A program made the translations under genes and the position numbers. A stretch of DNA of 64,000 nucleotides from Deltaproteobacteria bacterium (GTDB taxonomy: Bacteria > Desulfobacterota > DSM-4660 > Desulfatiglandales > Desulfatiglandaceae), in NCBI GenBank assembly GCA_019307945.1, contig JAFDIS010000001.1:124001-188000 (forward strand). The letters are read 5' to 3'. How positions within the stretch are numbered: position 1 is the first letter of the stretch; each line of letters begins with the position of its first letter. Below are positions 23,801 through 32,680 of the stretch, piece by piece. A model generated the notes under the pieces. That model did no database searches. It worked only from the letters and a program-made list of their open reading frames with translations, and was not told the DNA's origin.

Positions 23801-26215
23801 TCAACCCTCCCTCAGTCGACCTCCGGTCTGTTCCCTGATCCGATCGATTACATGCTCGTGAAGCCGGTTCACCTCTACGCCGTCCAGTGTGTGGCTTTGA
23901 GATCGGTAACAGACCCGAAAACCCAAGGCCTTCTGGCCCGGTTCCATTCCCCGGCCGGAAAAGCTGTCGAAGAGTTCCACGGACTCCACCAGATCTCCGC
24001 CCGCCTCCCGGATCACCCGCCACACGGCTGCGCTTTCCACGCTGTCGGCCACTACGATGGATATGTCGCGGTACACGGCGGGATACTTGGCGACGGGCCG
24101 ATATACTTTGCCTGCAAGATCAAGCCCGAGGAGTGCTTCCACGTCCAGTTCGAACGCAAAAGCCGACTCCTTTTCGAGTTCATATGCTTCCATGACCCGA
24201 GGCGCCACCTGGCCCAGTAACCCGATCTGCGACTCGCCCACAACGATTTCCGCGGAGACTTCGGGTCGGTATCCTGGCGGGTCCTGCGCCTTACGAAACA
24301 CCGCTTCACCGACGCCGATTTCCTGAAGGATGGCCTCCGCCACACCTTTCATGTCATAGAAATCCACGGCCCGCAAGGTATTGTACCAGGCCTTCCTTTG
24401 AAAAACCCCCATCATCAAGACACCCAGGAAAGGCCTTTCCTCCGGCAAGGGGCCTTCGGCCGTCACCCGAAAGACCTTTCCCCACTCAAAGATCTTGATT
24501 TCCTTTTCCCCTCTGAGGGCGTTGTTTTTCATGGCGGCAAGGAGACCGGGGAGCAATGAGGTACGCATGACGGACTGCTCGGAGCTGAGGGGGTTGAGCA
24601 ATTTCACCGCCTCTGTCGATGGGTCTTGCCCCGGCCCGTGCAGGATATCCAGCGCTTCAGGCGACACGAAGCTGTAAGTGATGATCTCACTGAATCCAAA
24701 ACCCACCATGGCAGCTCGGACCCGGTCTCTCAGAACGAGATCACGACTCAGGGGCCCGGCGCCTCCCCGGAGTCGAGGAAAAGTCACCGGAATCTTCTGG
24801 TAGCCCTCCATCCGGGCCACTTCTTCGACCAGGTCCACCTCCCGTGTAATATCAACACGGAACGCCGGGGGCCTTACCTGCAGTTGCCCTCGGCCCCCTG
24901 ACTCGACATCCATTTCCAGGGCCTCGAGATACTTCCGTATTTTCTCCTCCCCAAGTTCCGTTCCCAGCAGTTGGTTGGCCCTTTCAACCCTCAGGACCAC
25001 CGTGGGCCGCGAAAAAGGCTCAGGATATTCATCGATGAGCCCCCTGGCAACCGCTCCGCCTGCAAGTGATGAGATCAGGTGCAGGGATCGCCGCAGGGCC
25101 CGGGTCACGCCCTCGATATCGACGCCTCGCTCGAAACGATAGGATGCCTCCGTGGACAGGCCCAGCCGCTTGGAGGCACGCCGGATGGTTACCGGATCGA
25201 AATAGGCGCTTTCCACCAGAACATTTTCCGACCCGGCAAAAATCTCGGAGTTGAGACCTCCCATGATGCCGGCCAGCGCAACCGGCCGCTCCGCGTCACA
25301 GATCATCAGGGTTTCGCCGTCCAGATCCCGCGTCCGGCCGTCCAGAGTGGTGAAACGGGACCCATCCTCGGCCCGTTGCACCACGATCCTGTTTCGGCGC
25401 AAGCGGTCATAGTCGAAGGCGTGAAGTGGCTGGCCCATCTCCAGTAGCACGTAATTGGTGACATCCACCACGTTGTTGATGCTTCGGACCCCTGATTGGT
25501 GGAGGCGATACCGCATCCAGAAGGGGGAAGGACTGAGACGCACCCCTTGCACCAGGCCTGCCGCGTACCTAGGACAACCCACGGGGTCACGGATCTCCAC
25601 GCCGGCCCTTCGGTGGATCTCGGGTCCTTGTTCTCGGTAGTCTATGGGCGGTTGTTTAAGCCTCCGCCCCGTGAGTGCGGCGATCTCCCGTGCGATGCCC
25701 AGTACGCAGGCGCAGTCCGGACGATTGGGCGTAAGCCCGATCTCCAGGGTCCAGTCCGGAAGCCCGAGCACCTCGGCCACCCCCAGGCCCGGAGTCGCTC
25801 CCTCGGGCAGTTCCAGGATCCCGGAATGGTCATCCGTAAGTCCCATTTCATCCTCGGCCAGAAGCATGCCCCAGGAGGCGACCCCCCTGATCTCCGTCTC
25901 CGAGACCGCACCCACGCCCGGAAGATCGGCGCCCGGGCAGGCCAGAGGAACCCGCATCCCCTCCCGAAGGTTGGGAGCGCCGCATACCACCGTGTGGGTC
26001 CCGGCACCCGTGTTTACGCGGCACAGGGCCAGCCGATCCGCATTGGGGTGCTTTTCCAGTGACTCGATACGGGCCGCCACCACGCGCTCCAGGCCCGACC
26101 CGACAGGTTCCAGTCCCTCCACTTCCAGGCCGACCATGGTCAGGGCTTCGGAAAGCGCTTCGGGGGACATATCGATATCCACGTATTCCTTTAACCAGGA
26201 CAGGCAGACTTTCAT
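23801..26215 (-). CDS. pheT: Phenylalanine--tRNA ligase beta subunit
   Basis: Large subunit of the alpha2-beta2 phenylalanyl-tRNA synthetase, 804 residues from the ATG at 26215 (E. coli 795). Domains in order: EMAP-II-like tRNA-binding domain (about 40 to 150, with HPNADRL), the B3/B4 editing domain (about 210 to 385, with NNVVDVTNYVLLEMGQPLHAFD), the B5 DNA-binding-like domain (about 400 to 475), a catalytic-like domain (about 490 to 690) and the C-terminal FDX-ACB anticodon-binding domain (about 712 to 804, with VAKYPAVYRDISIVV). All are complete. The TTG two codons earlier is the alternative start. It is separated from pheS by a 215-bp gap that contains a dispersed repeat. Confidence 0.97.
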   Translation of the reverse strand: MKVCLSWLKEYVDIDMSPEALSEALTMVGLEVEGLEPVGSGLERVVAARIESLEKHPNADRLALCRVNTGAGTHTVVCGAPNLREGMRVPLACPGADLPGVGAVSETEIRGVASWGMLLAEDEMGLTDDHSGILELPEGATPGLGVAEVLGLPDWTLEIGLTPNRPDCACVLGIAREIAALTGRRLKQPPIDYREQGPEIHRRAGVEIRDPVGCPRYAAGLVQGVRLSPSPFWMRYRLHQSGVRSINNVVDVTNYVLLEMGQPLHAFDYDRLRRNRIVVQRAEDGSRFTTLDGRTRDLDGETLMICDAERPVALAGIMGGLNSEIFAGSENVLVESAYFDPVTIRRASKRLGLSTEASYRFERGVDIEGVTRALRRSLHLISSLAGGAVARGLIDEYPEPFSRPTVVLRVERANQLLGTELGEEKIRKYLEALEMDVESGGRGQLQVRPPAFRVDITREVDLVEEVARMEGYQKIPVTFPRLRGGAGPLSRDLVLRDRVRAAMVGFGFSEIITYSFVSPEALDILHGPGQDPSTEAVKLLNPLSSEQSVMRTSLLPGLLAAMKNNALRGEKEIKIFEWGKVFRVTAEGPLPEERPFLGVLMMGVFQRKAWYNTLRAVDFYDMKGVAEAILQEIGVGEAVFRKAQDPPGYRPEVSAEIVVGESQIGLLGQVAPRVMEAYELEKESAFAFELDVEALLGLDLAGKVYRPVAKYPAVYRDISIVVADSVESAAVWRVIREAGGDLVESVELFDSFSGRGMEPGQKALGFRVCYRSQSHTLDGVEVNRLHEHVIDRIREQTGGRLREG

Positions 26216-26235
26216 TTCCAATACTCTTATTGAGC

Positions 26236-26375
26236 CCCACGGTCAGACCCGTGGCACCACTCTGGTTTCGCCGAACGGTCTCGCAACAGAGACGACCTGC
26301 GTACTGCCGCCTCCCGTCCGCAATCGCATTCATCCAGGGGTGATGCCCTGGGTCGTATGCGGGCGGTGCAAAAGA
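26236..26375 (+). repeat. Dispersed intergenic repeat, copy A
   Basis: Between pheS and pheT. It opens with a CCACGG / CCGTGG stem, continues through GGTTTCGCCGAACGGTCTC, then a block with CGCATTCATCCAGGG, and ends with a CCAGGG / CCCTGG stem and GCGGGCGG. It aligns over about 130 bp, with small gaps, to copy B (43033) and over about 110 bp to the reverse of copy C (46262). Inside an otherwise close operon this is an insertion. Confidence 0.75.
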
Positions 26376-26429
26376 ATCCCGATCGGCTCCTGATTATCCG
26401 TGCGTCGCGGGCGATACGCCCCCGGCCTC

Positions 26430-27461
26430 TCAAAATTGTCTGAGGAAACGGAGGTCGTTTCTGAAAAAGAGTTGGATGTCGTCGATCCCGTATTTCAGCA
26501 TGGCGATCCGTTCGATCCCCATGCCGAAGGCGAAGCCGGAATAGATCTCCGGATCGTAACCCACAAAACCGTAAACCGCCGGGTCCACCACACCCGATCC
26601 CAGGATTTCGAGCCACCCGGTCTGCCCGCATGTGCGGCACCCCGCGCCGCGGCAAATCACGCACTCAATATCCACTTCTGCACTGGGTTCAGTGAAGGGA
26701 AAAAAGCTGGGCCGAAACCTGAGTGCCGTGTCCGCGCCGAACATTTGGTGGACGAAATGGGTCAATGTCCCTTTCAGGTCCCCGAAGGTCACGCCGCGGT
26801 CCACAAGAAGCCCCTCCACCTGATGAAACATGGGCGTGTGGGAGACGTCCGAGTCGCGCCTGTACACCTTGCCGGGAGCGATGACACTGACAGGAGGGTC
26901 CTGGGATTCCATCACGCGGACCTGGATGGGAGAGGTATGGGTCCTGAGAACCACGTTTTCGGACACGTAAAACGTGTCTTGCATGTCCCTGGCCGGGTGA
27001 TCCCTGGGGATATTCAGCGCCTCGAAGTTGTAGTAATCCAGTTCGATGTTAGGGCCCTTGACGATGCTGAACCCCATTCTCGTGAATATCCCGCAGACCT
27101 CCTGCAGGGTCATGGTGATGGGATGGAGATGTCCCCTGGGCGGCCGACGTCCGGGCAGGGTGACATCCAACACCGCCTCCAGCCTTTCGCGGTGGGAGGC
27201 GACCCTTTGTTTCGCCTTTTCATACTCACTGGTAAGACGCGCCTTGACGACGTTCGCCGCCCGCCCCATCTCCGGTCGTTGATCAGGCGGTAGTTTCCCC
27301 AGTCGCCTCATGAAGGCCGTGAGCAGGCCCTTCTTTCCCAGGTAGACGATCCGAAACCGCTCCAGATCCTTTTCGTCCCGAACAGACTTCAGTTCACCGA
27401 TCGCTTCCTGTTCCAGTTTGCGCAGTTCTTCTTTCATACGGTCCAAAATTTTCAGATGCAC
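26430..27461 (-). CDS. pheS: Phenylalanine--tRNA ligase alpha subunit
   Basis: Catalytic subunit of phenylalanyl-tRNA synthetase, 343 residues (E. coli 327). An N-terminal coiled coil (about 1 to 90) that reaches the tRNA is followed by the class II core. Motif 2 is seen as VYRRDSDVSHTPMFHQVEGL (about 200 to 220) and motif 3 as GFAFGMGIERIAML (about 316 to 329); the Phe-pocket segment RPSFFPFTEPSAEVD (about 256) is intact. Four cysteines in C-x2-C-x4-C-x2-C order (VICRGAGCRTCGQTG) form a small insert seen in many anaerobes' enzymes. The start is the GTG at 27461; an ATG at 27437 is also possible. It follows rplT by 27 bp. Confidence 0.97.
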   Translation of the reverse strand: MHLKILDRMKEELRKLEQEAIGELKSVRDEKDLERFRIVYLGKKGLLTAFMRRLGKLPPDQRPEMGRAANVVKARLTSEYEKAKQRVASHRERLEAVLDVTLPGRRPPRGHLHPITMTLQEVCGIFTRMGFSIVKGPNIELDYYNFEALNIPRDHPARDMQDTFYVSENVVLRTHTSPIQVRVMESQDPPVSVIAPGKVYRRDSDVSHTPMFHQVEGLLVDRGVTFGDLKGTLTHFVHQMFGADTALRFRPSFFPFTEPSAEVDIECVICRGAGCRTCGQTGWLEILGSGVVDPAVYGFVGYDPEIYSGFAFGMGIERIAMLKYGIDDIQLFFRNDLRFLRQF

Positions 27462-27488
27462 ATGGGGAGCGGGAGGGCCCCGTACGCC

Positions 27489-27833
27489 CTATCGGACCAT
27501 TCCGGCAATCCGGGCGAAGGCGGCGGGATCGTTGACGGCCATGTCCGCCAGGATCTTCCTGTCCAGTTCGATTCCAGCTTTCTTGAGGCCGCTCATGAAC
27601 TTGCTGTACGAAAGACCGCATTCCCTGGCGGCGGCGTTGATGCGCTGAATCCAGAGACGCCTGAACTCGCGTTTTCTCGCTCGTCGATCGCGGTAGGCGT
27701 ACATTCCTGCCCGGCTCACGGATATGTGAGCCGTCCTGAAAACCTTGCTGTGGCCGCCGCGATATCCCTTGGCGGCCTTCAAGATCTTCTTTCTCCTTCT
27801 CCTGGCCTTGAAGCCTCTCTTGACTCTCGGCAT
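27489..27833 (-). CDS. rplT: 50S ribosomal protein L20
   Basis: A 114-residue ribosomal protein needed early in 50S assembly; in E. coli and Bacillus it also represses its own operon by binding the leader mRNA. The basic N-terminal helix [19 protein letters not shown] and the globular part with [20 protein letters not shown] and the terminal NDPAAFARI are all conserved, and the length is normal (118 in E. coli). GAGGG lies 8 nt before the ATG. It follows rpmI by 34 bp. Confidence 0.98.
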   Translation of the reverse strand: MPRVKRGFKARRRRKKILKAAKGYRGGHSKVFRTAHISVSRAGMYAYRDRRARKREFRRLWIQRINAAARECGLSYSKFMSGLKKAGIELDRKILADMAVNDPAAFARIAGMVR

Positions 27834-27867
27834 GTTCTAAACCCTCATCATAAAGTCCGGCCGATCC

Positions 27868-28065
27868 CTAGCGGTAAGGGATCAGTCTGGCGATCTGCTT
27901 GTGATTCGTCTCGTGAACCAGCCCCGACTTGCGGAGATTCCGCTTTCTCTTGGTACTCTTTTTCGTCAGGATATGGTTCCCGTAGGCCTTGCTCCTCGCG
28001 AATTTCCCGGACCCCGTGGTCTTGAAACGCTTTGCCGCGCCACGGTTTGTCTTCATTTTAGGCAT
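27868..28065 (-). CDS. rpmI: 50S ribosomal protein L35
   Basis: A 65-residue basic ribosomal protein. It has the family pattern [31 protein letters not shown] and a C-terminal basic stretch. GGGAGAAGG lies directly before the ATG. It sits in the conserved infC-rpmI-rplT order, but the 284 bp between infC and rpmI are longer than in most relatives and could hold a control site for the ribosomal-protein part. Confidence 0.97.
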   Translation of the reverse strand: MPKMKTNRGAAKRFKTTGSGKFARSKAYGNHILTKKSTKRKRNLRKSGLVHETNHKQIARLIPYR

Positions 28066-28349
28066 TTCCTTCTCCCTTCACATCATCTTGGTCCACAGGT
28101 CGGCATGTCTCGGTCGAGGTGATACCACCGCGGGTTGTCCCGCACCCCGGGCGCCTTCATATCATGCGTCCCCTTCCGGCTCAGATTTAGGACGAAGCCG
28201 ACACCAAAGACACCCCCCGGACCCTGCATCCGCCCCCTGGCGAGTGCGTCCATGGTTCCCGGGTTGTCTTCCTTTCCCACCCCCGGTCCGATTTGACGAT
28301 GGGCTAACGAGGTAGGCCCGTCTTCCCGGCGTTCGCGCCCGGAGAAAAG
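28066..28349 (-). other. Gap between infC and rpmI, possible L20/L35 leader
   Basis: A 284-bp non-coding stretch inside the operon. On the minus strand it includes several GC-rich stems, among them CGGGACAACCCGC at about 28128 to 28140. In E. coli and Bacillus, translation of rpmI-rplT is controlled here by L20. No T-run terminator is visible. Control by L20 is inference from position. Confidence 0.35.
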
Positions 28350-28874
28350 TTACTTGGGAATCAATATCATGGTGACGCGGTTTCTGGCCTCCTGGGTGGG
28401 GCCGTGGTCCACATTCGCCAGATCCTCTACTTCTTCTGCTACTCGCTTGAGCAAAGCGACGCCCGGCTCGATGTAGGCCATCTCTCTTCCCCTGAAAAAC
28501 ACCGTCAACTTGACGCGATGCTTTTTTTCCAGGAACTTGCGCAGATTCTTGATCTTGTATCCCAAGTCGTGCTCGTCCGTGTGAGGCCTGAACTTGATTT
28601 CCTTGACCTGGACCCCCCGTGCCTTCTTCCTGGCCTCCTGTACCTTCTTGGCGGTTTCATACTTGAATTTGCCGTAATCCATGATGCGGCAAACAGGAGG
28701 ATTCGAATCCGGCGCCACTTCCACTAAGTCAAGGCCCTGTTCTTGGGCTACCCTGAGGGCCTCCCGGGATGATACGATTCCCAGTTGTTTGCCCTCCGCG
28801 GAGATCAAACGAACGGCGCTCGCGTTGACCCGTTCGTTCACTCTCACCTGATTCGTCTTTTTGCCTATGGCCAT
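28350..28874 (-). CDS. infC: Translation initiation factor IF-3
   Basis: Binds the 30S subunit and checks the start codon and initiator tRNA. It has 174 residues: an N-terminal domain (about 10 to 80, with RVNERVNASAVRLI and GLDLVEVAPDSNPPVCRIMDYGK), a lysine-rich linker, and a C-terminal domain (about 88 to 170, with KEIKFRPHTDEHDLGYKIKN). Unlike E. coli infC, which starts with AUU and is regulated through it, this gene has an ordinary ATG; IF-3 self-regulation by a rare start codon is therefore not expected. The ATG overlaps the thrS stop codon by one base (TAATG), and the AGGAGG sits inside the end of thrS. Confidence 0.98.
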   Translation of the reverse strand: MAIGKKTNQVRVNERVNASAVRLISAEGKQLGIVSSREALRVAQEQGLDLVEVAPDSNPPVCRIMDYGKFKYETAKKVQEARKKARGVQVKEIKFRPHTDEHDLGYKIKNLRKFLEKKHRVKLTVFFRGREMAYIEPGVALLKRVAEEVEDLANVDHGPTQEARNRVTMILIPK

Positions 28875-30793
28875 TACCTCCTCTGTTTCAGGTCCTCTTC
28901 TATCCGCTCCACAAACTCCTGAGGCGTCATGAAGGGGAGGTTCTCCCCGCTCCTGAGTCGTGGAGTCACACCACCCTTTTCACTCTCCCTGTCCCCCATT
29001 ATCAGCATATAGGGAATCTTTTGGAGTTGTGCTTCTCTGACCTTGAGCCCCAGTTTTTCGTTTCTAAAATCTCCTTCCACACGTACATCGGCCTCTCTGA
29101 GTATTTTCATCACCTCCGTGGCCCGGGGGATGCACCTATCCGTGACGGTGAGAATCATCGCCTGCACCGGCGCCAGCCACACGGGGAAGGCGCCGGCATA
29201 ATGCTCGATCAGGATGCCGACGAACCTTTCGATCGCCCCCAGGATCACCCTGTGGATCATCACGGGTCGGTGTTTCATTCCATCTCTGTCAATATAAACC
29301 AAGTCGAAGCGTTCAGGAAGGGTAAAATCGCACTGGATGGTGGCGCACTGCCAGCTCCTGCCCAACGCGTCCTTGAGCTTGACGTCAATCTTCGGCCCGT
29401 AAAAGGCCCCGTCCCCTTCATTAACGGTATACTGAAGACCGCTGTCCTGCATGGCATTCATGAGAGCGCTGGTGGCCAGTTCCCAGTCTTCGTCCGAACC
29501 GATGGACTTCTCGGGGCGGGTGCTGATCTCCAGTTCATAAGGAAAACCGAAAATGGACATCACATCTTCTACGAACTCCAGCACCCCCTTGATCTCTCCG
29601 TTCAACTGCTCCGGTGTACAGAGAATATGTGCGTCATCCTGTGTAAATTCCCGCACCCGCAGGAGCCCGTGCAGCACACCTGAGCGCTCATGCCTATGCA
29701 CCGTCCCCAATTCAAAATACCGCTTGGGCAGGTCCCTGTAACTGCGGATCTTGGAGCTGTAGATCAACATGTGCGAGAGGCAGTTCATGGGCTTTATGCC
29801 GTAGGACTGTTCGTCGATGGTGGTAAAATACATGTTCTCCCGGTAGTTGTCGAAATGACCCGACTTGATCCACAAGTCCGTCTTGAGAATCTCGGGCCCC
29901 CTCACCATCTCATAGCCTCTGCGCAGATGCTCTTTGATCTCGAATTGTTCTAGCTGGTATCGGAGCATCATCCCTTTCGGGTGCCACACCACCATCCCTG
30001 CGCCTATTTCATCGTGGGTGCTGAAAAGCCCCAATTGTGGGCCCAGTTTCGCGTGATTGCGTTTTCGGGCCTCCTCGAGCCTTTTCAGATGTGCTCTCAA
30101 ACTCTTCTTGTCTGCGAATGCCACCCCGTAGATCCGGCTCAACATAGGGCGCTTCTCGTCCCCTCGCCAGTACGCCCCCGCCACCTTGGTCAGACTGAAC
30201 GCGCGGATCATCCCCGTGCTGGGTATATGGGGCCCCCGACACAGATCCGTGAAACTCCCCTGGGTGTAAAGCGAGACCGTATCCGCCTCCGTGCTGATAT
30301 CCCGCAGCAGTTCCAGTTTGTATTCCTCTGACTCCTTCTCGAAAAACGCCACGGCATCTTTCACAGGAACCACTTTTCGTATAAACGGCAAGTCCTCCCG
30401 GATGATTTCCCACATCTTTTCCTCGATCCGGGGAAGGTCCTCCTCCCTGAATGGCCGTTCATAATCGAAGTCATAATAAAACCCGTCCTCGATCGCAGGT
30501 CCGATGGTCACTTTCACCCCGGGGAAGAGTTCTTTCACGGCCAATGCCATGACATGCGAGGTACTGTGCCTCAGGATCTGCAGGCCCTCCTCCGAGTCCA
30601 GATAGATGGGCTCTAGGCGGGCCTCCTTTTCCAGGAGCGTGGAAAGATCACGACTCTCCCCGTTGATACGGACCGCCACGATGCGATCCAGTGCCTTCAC
30701 ATTGAGCCTCTTGAGCGCATCCTGAGCCGTCAGCGCCTCCGACTCAATTGTTTCGGCCGGCAGATCATGGATGGCAACGGAATATCGATTCAT
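28874..30793 (-). CDS. thrS: Threonine--tRNA ligase
   Basis: Class II synthetase of 639 residues from the ATG at 30793, which has GGGAAGG upstream; a TTG 13 codons earlier is less likely. Domains in order: TGS (about 1 to 62), editing domain (about 63 to 225, with [18 protein letters not shown] and [11 protein letters not shown]), catalytic core (about 240 to 530) and anticodon-binding domain (about 535 to 639). The zinc ligands are Cys in [10 protein letters not shown], His in FTQDDAHIL and His in [14 protein letters not shown]. It is the first gene of the translation operon and has a long leader with two hairpins. Confidence 0.98.
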   Translation of the reverse strand: MNRYSVAIHDLPAETIESEALTAQDALKRLNVKALDRIVAVRINGESRDLSTLLEKEARLEPIYLDSEEGLQILRHSTSHVMALAVKELFPGVKVTIGPAIEDGFYYDFDYERPFREEDLPRIEEKMWEIIREDLPFIRKVVPVKDAVAFFEKESEEYKLELLRDISTEADTVSLYTQGSFTDLCRGPHIPSTGMIRAFSLTKVAGAYWRGDEKRPMLSRIYGVAFADKKSLRAHLKRLEEARKRNHAKLGPQLGLFSTHDEIGAGMVVWHPKGMMLRYQLEQFEIKEHLRRGYEMVRGPEILKTDLWIKSGHFDNYRENMYFTTIDEQSYGIKPMNCLSHMLIYSSKIRSYRDLPKRYFELGTVHRHERSGVLHGLLRVREFTQDDAHILCTPEQLNGEIKGVLEFVEDVMSIFGFPYELEISTRPEKSIGSDEDWELATSALMNAMQDSGLQYTVNEGDGAFYGPKIDVKLKDALGRSWQCATIQCDFTLPERFDLVYIDRDGMKHRPVMIHRVILGAIERFVGILIEHYAGAFPVWLAPVQAMILTVTDRCIPRATEVMKILREADVRVEGDFRNEKLGLKVREAQLQKIPYMLIMGDRESEKGGVTPRLRSGENLPFMTPQEFVERIEEDLKQRR

Positions 30794-30820
30794 CGGTCTG
30801 GCGCCTTCCCACGAAATGAG

Positions 30821-30837
30821 CGGGTTTAACAAACCCG
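30821..30837 (-). promoter_or_regulatory. Hairpin next to the thrS ribosome-binding site
   Basis: CGGGTTT-GTT-AAACCCG, perfect 7-bp arms, ending 28 nt upstream of the thrS ATG. If only five pairs form, the loop is a 7-nt UUGUUAA that looks like an anticodon loop, though the triplet in register is GUU rather than a threonine anticodon. It may act as an operator, as the leader of E. coli thrS does. Confidence 0.4.
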
Positions 30838-30857
30838 TAGGGAGTCAAAGTAAATAA

Positions 30858-30893
30858 GGCATCCGAAGTGGGATTTCCACTTTCCGAGATGCC
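30858..30893 (-). promoter_or_regulatory. Two-tier hairpin in the thrS leader (possible attenuator)
   Basis: On the transcribed strand GGCATC pairs with GATGCC around an inner AAGTGG / CCACTT stem with a 5-nt loop. The sequence after it is TTATTTACTTT, T-rich but broken, so it might be a weak terminator or an operator. It lies 65 nt before the thrS ATG. Confidence 0.4.
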
Positions 30894-31071
30894 TCGCCGG
30901 TTCTTCCATCTAAGCTTCGCAAATCCGATGACAATAAGATCTCACGCTTCCCTCCCCACGGGGAGGCTTACCTCCTCATGACCTGTCGTATGTGGCCCGC
31001 CGATCCGCCCGGCTTCCACATCGCAGGCATTTTATGCCCCGGGGCGGTGAATCCCCGGGAAAATCAGAAGA

Positions 31072-31100
31072 CATATATACGATAAATTGAGTAAATGCAA
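31072..31100 (-). promoter_or_regulatory. Candidate promoter of the thrS-infC-rpmI-rplT-pheST operon
   Basis: On the minus strand TTGCAT (31100 to 31095), a 17-nt spacer and TATATG (31077 to 31072), inside an AT-rich tract that contrasts with the surroundings. It gives a leader of about 270 nt before thrS. Confidence 0.45.
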
Positions 31101-31174
31101 GTAAAAAATGGGGGTTATCGCATTGTTCGAGGAGAAAGTCCTCCCAGGTGGCCCACCGGATGCCTCCCCGTGCC

Positions 31175-32539
31175 CTATCCCTGAAGCAGGGCAAGTTTCT
31201 TCGTCACGTTGTCCCGGATCCAGTGTGGGTCCCACCATTCCACTGGATTGACGAACACCCCCCCCACCAAAACGGAGAAATGAAGGTGATCCCCCCCCGC
31301 CAGGCCCGTGGAGCCGGTGCGCCCCAGTTCCTGGCCCTTGGCCACCTCCTGGCCCGGACGGACACTGATACTGCTCAGGTGACCGTAAAGGCTTGCGAGC
31401 CCCTGCCCGTGATCCAGCACCACCACGAGGCCGTAGATACCCAACTCTCCTGCATAAAGGACCTTTCCCGAATTGGCCGCCTCCACTTTGCTCTGTGCCA
31501 GAGAGGCCAGGTCCACGCCCCTGTGCACCTGCTGGTCCACCCGCTTTCCGTTGTAATAATAGTCCCTGCGATCCGCAAATCGGGCCATGGTGGCCGCGTT
31601 CTTCATCCGCAGCCAGGTCCCGTCCCAGAGTTTCCTGGGACTGGTCTTCTTCATCAGGTCTTCCAGGAATCGGGCGTTTTCTTTGCGAAGCTCGCGATTG
31701 ATCTTGAGGAACCGTGAAATGAGATCTCGTCCCTGTTCCTGCGAGTTGGCCTCGAATTTCATCATGACCCGCTTAAGGAAGCGCTCGGTAAGATGGATCC
31801 GGTCCTTACGGAACCGTTTCCACCTTACCCTGTGATTGAAACTGGCGCGAGCGGTGTTTCCGGCGCGGTCCTTGGCCCAGAGGTGAATGGAAGGATAGCT
31901 CTCCAGGGAATCATCCACGGCGAAATAGCAGACATATCCCCTCGATTTTTCCCCGCCGTAAGGAAATCCCTTGAAAAATCTCCGGTTCACGAACACGCCG
32001 CTTTCCACGGTATCGGAACTGGCCCGGTAGACCACCAGGCCGGTCCCGCCCCGGTTGATGTAATGCATGCGGCTCAGGGGCATAACCGCGGGGGGCACGG
32101 TATCAACTATGAGACGCCTGCGAAACACGGAAAGATTCCCATCACCCCCCCGGCGCCGGGAGTAATCCAGAACGGTCACGGTAAGATCCACCTGTCCTTG
32201 AGCCAGATTCAACGCCCCGGGATCCACTTCGATCTCCTTCTGAAATCGACGGACGCCCTCTCGATTGAAAACCCCGCGGAAAGGAAACCGGGTCTCGAAC
32301 AGATTGACTTTTCTCCCTTCCTGTTCCAGGGAAACCTCCATACTCCGGAGGCCGCGCCTCGTGTCCTGCGCCCATACGACCACCTTCCGCGGGCCGGACA
32401 GATAATCGTCCTGAAGCTCGACCCGAATCCTCGGCTGTTCGCCTTCGAATAGGATCGTCAGCACCCAGCCCAGGAAGGCCAGGAGCACGACGAGGCCTGA
32501 GATCCCCAAGATGTATCCTGTCTTTTTCGTCTTGTTCAT
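31175..32539 (-). CDS. Membrane-anchored M23 peptidoglycan peptidase
   Basis: A 454-residue cell-wall enzyme or regulator from the ATG at 32539 (a TTG 7 codons earlier is possible). One membrane helix (about 8 to 29) holds a long periplasmic part: an Ig-like region (about 35 to 210), a basic coiled helix (about 215 to 300), and the M23/LytM domain (about 320 to 440). The LytM zinc site is complete: His and Asp in VHRGVDLAS, and HLHF in GDHLHFSVLVGG; the strand VVLDHGQGLASLYGHLSSISV is typical. With all ligands present it should be an active endopeptidase rather than an EnvC-type activator. The transcript may continue toward thrS, but that operon has its own promoter. Confidence 0.9.
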   Translation of the reverse strand: MNKTKKTGYILGISGLVVLLAFLGWVLTILFEGEQPRIRVELQDDYLSGPRKVVVWAQDTRRGLRSMEVSLEQEGRKVNLFETRFPFRGVFNREGVRRFQKEIEVDPGALNLAQGQVDLTVTVLDYSRRRGGDGNLSVFRRRLIVDTVPPAVMPLSRMHYINRGGTGLVVYRASSDTVESGVFVNRRFFKGFPYGGEKSRGYVCYFAVDDSLESYPSIHLWAKDRAGNTARASFNHRVRWKRFRKDRIHLTERFLKRVMMKFEANSQEQGRDLISRFLKINRELRKENARFLEDLMKKTSPRKLWDGTWLRMKNAATMARFADRRDYYYNGKRVDQQVHRGVDLASLAQSKVEAANSGKVLYAGELGIYGLVVVLDHGQGLASLYGHLSSISVRPGQEVAKGQELGRTGSTGLAGGDHLHFSVLVGGVFVNPVEWWDPHWIRDNVTKKLALLQG

Positions 32540-32680
32540 GGCTTTCACCACACCCTGCAAATACCGCCCTCGCCCCTCGTGACCTCATGGAAGCGGTGGT
32601 TCCTGCTTTTCGAAGAAGTCCATTCTCATAGCAAATCCACGGGGCATGTGGCAAACTCTTTATTTCAATCGCCTAGTGGA

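Larger units (their letters stand above)
30794..31174. other. Gap between the M23 peptidase gene and thrS
   Basis: 380 bp holding the thrS promoter candidate, the two leader hairpins listed separately and a CCCGGGG / CCCCGGG hairpin (31038-31059) whose 8-nt loop is not followed by a T-run. No open frame with a family signature. Confidence 0.5.

Noticed and set aside
28110-28180. Possible fourth copy of the dispersed repeat in the infC-rpmI gap
   Set aside because: Only the CGGGACAACCCG stem and a TGGTA-like string resemble the element. The core and the second stem are absent.
31038-31059. CCCGGGG / CCCCGGG hairpin as terminator of the M23 gene
   Set aside because: No T-run follows on either strand.
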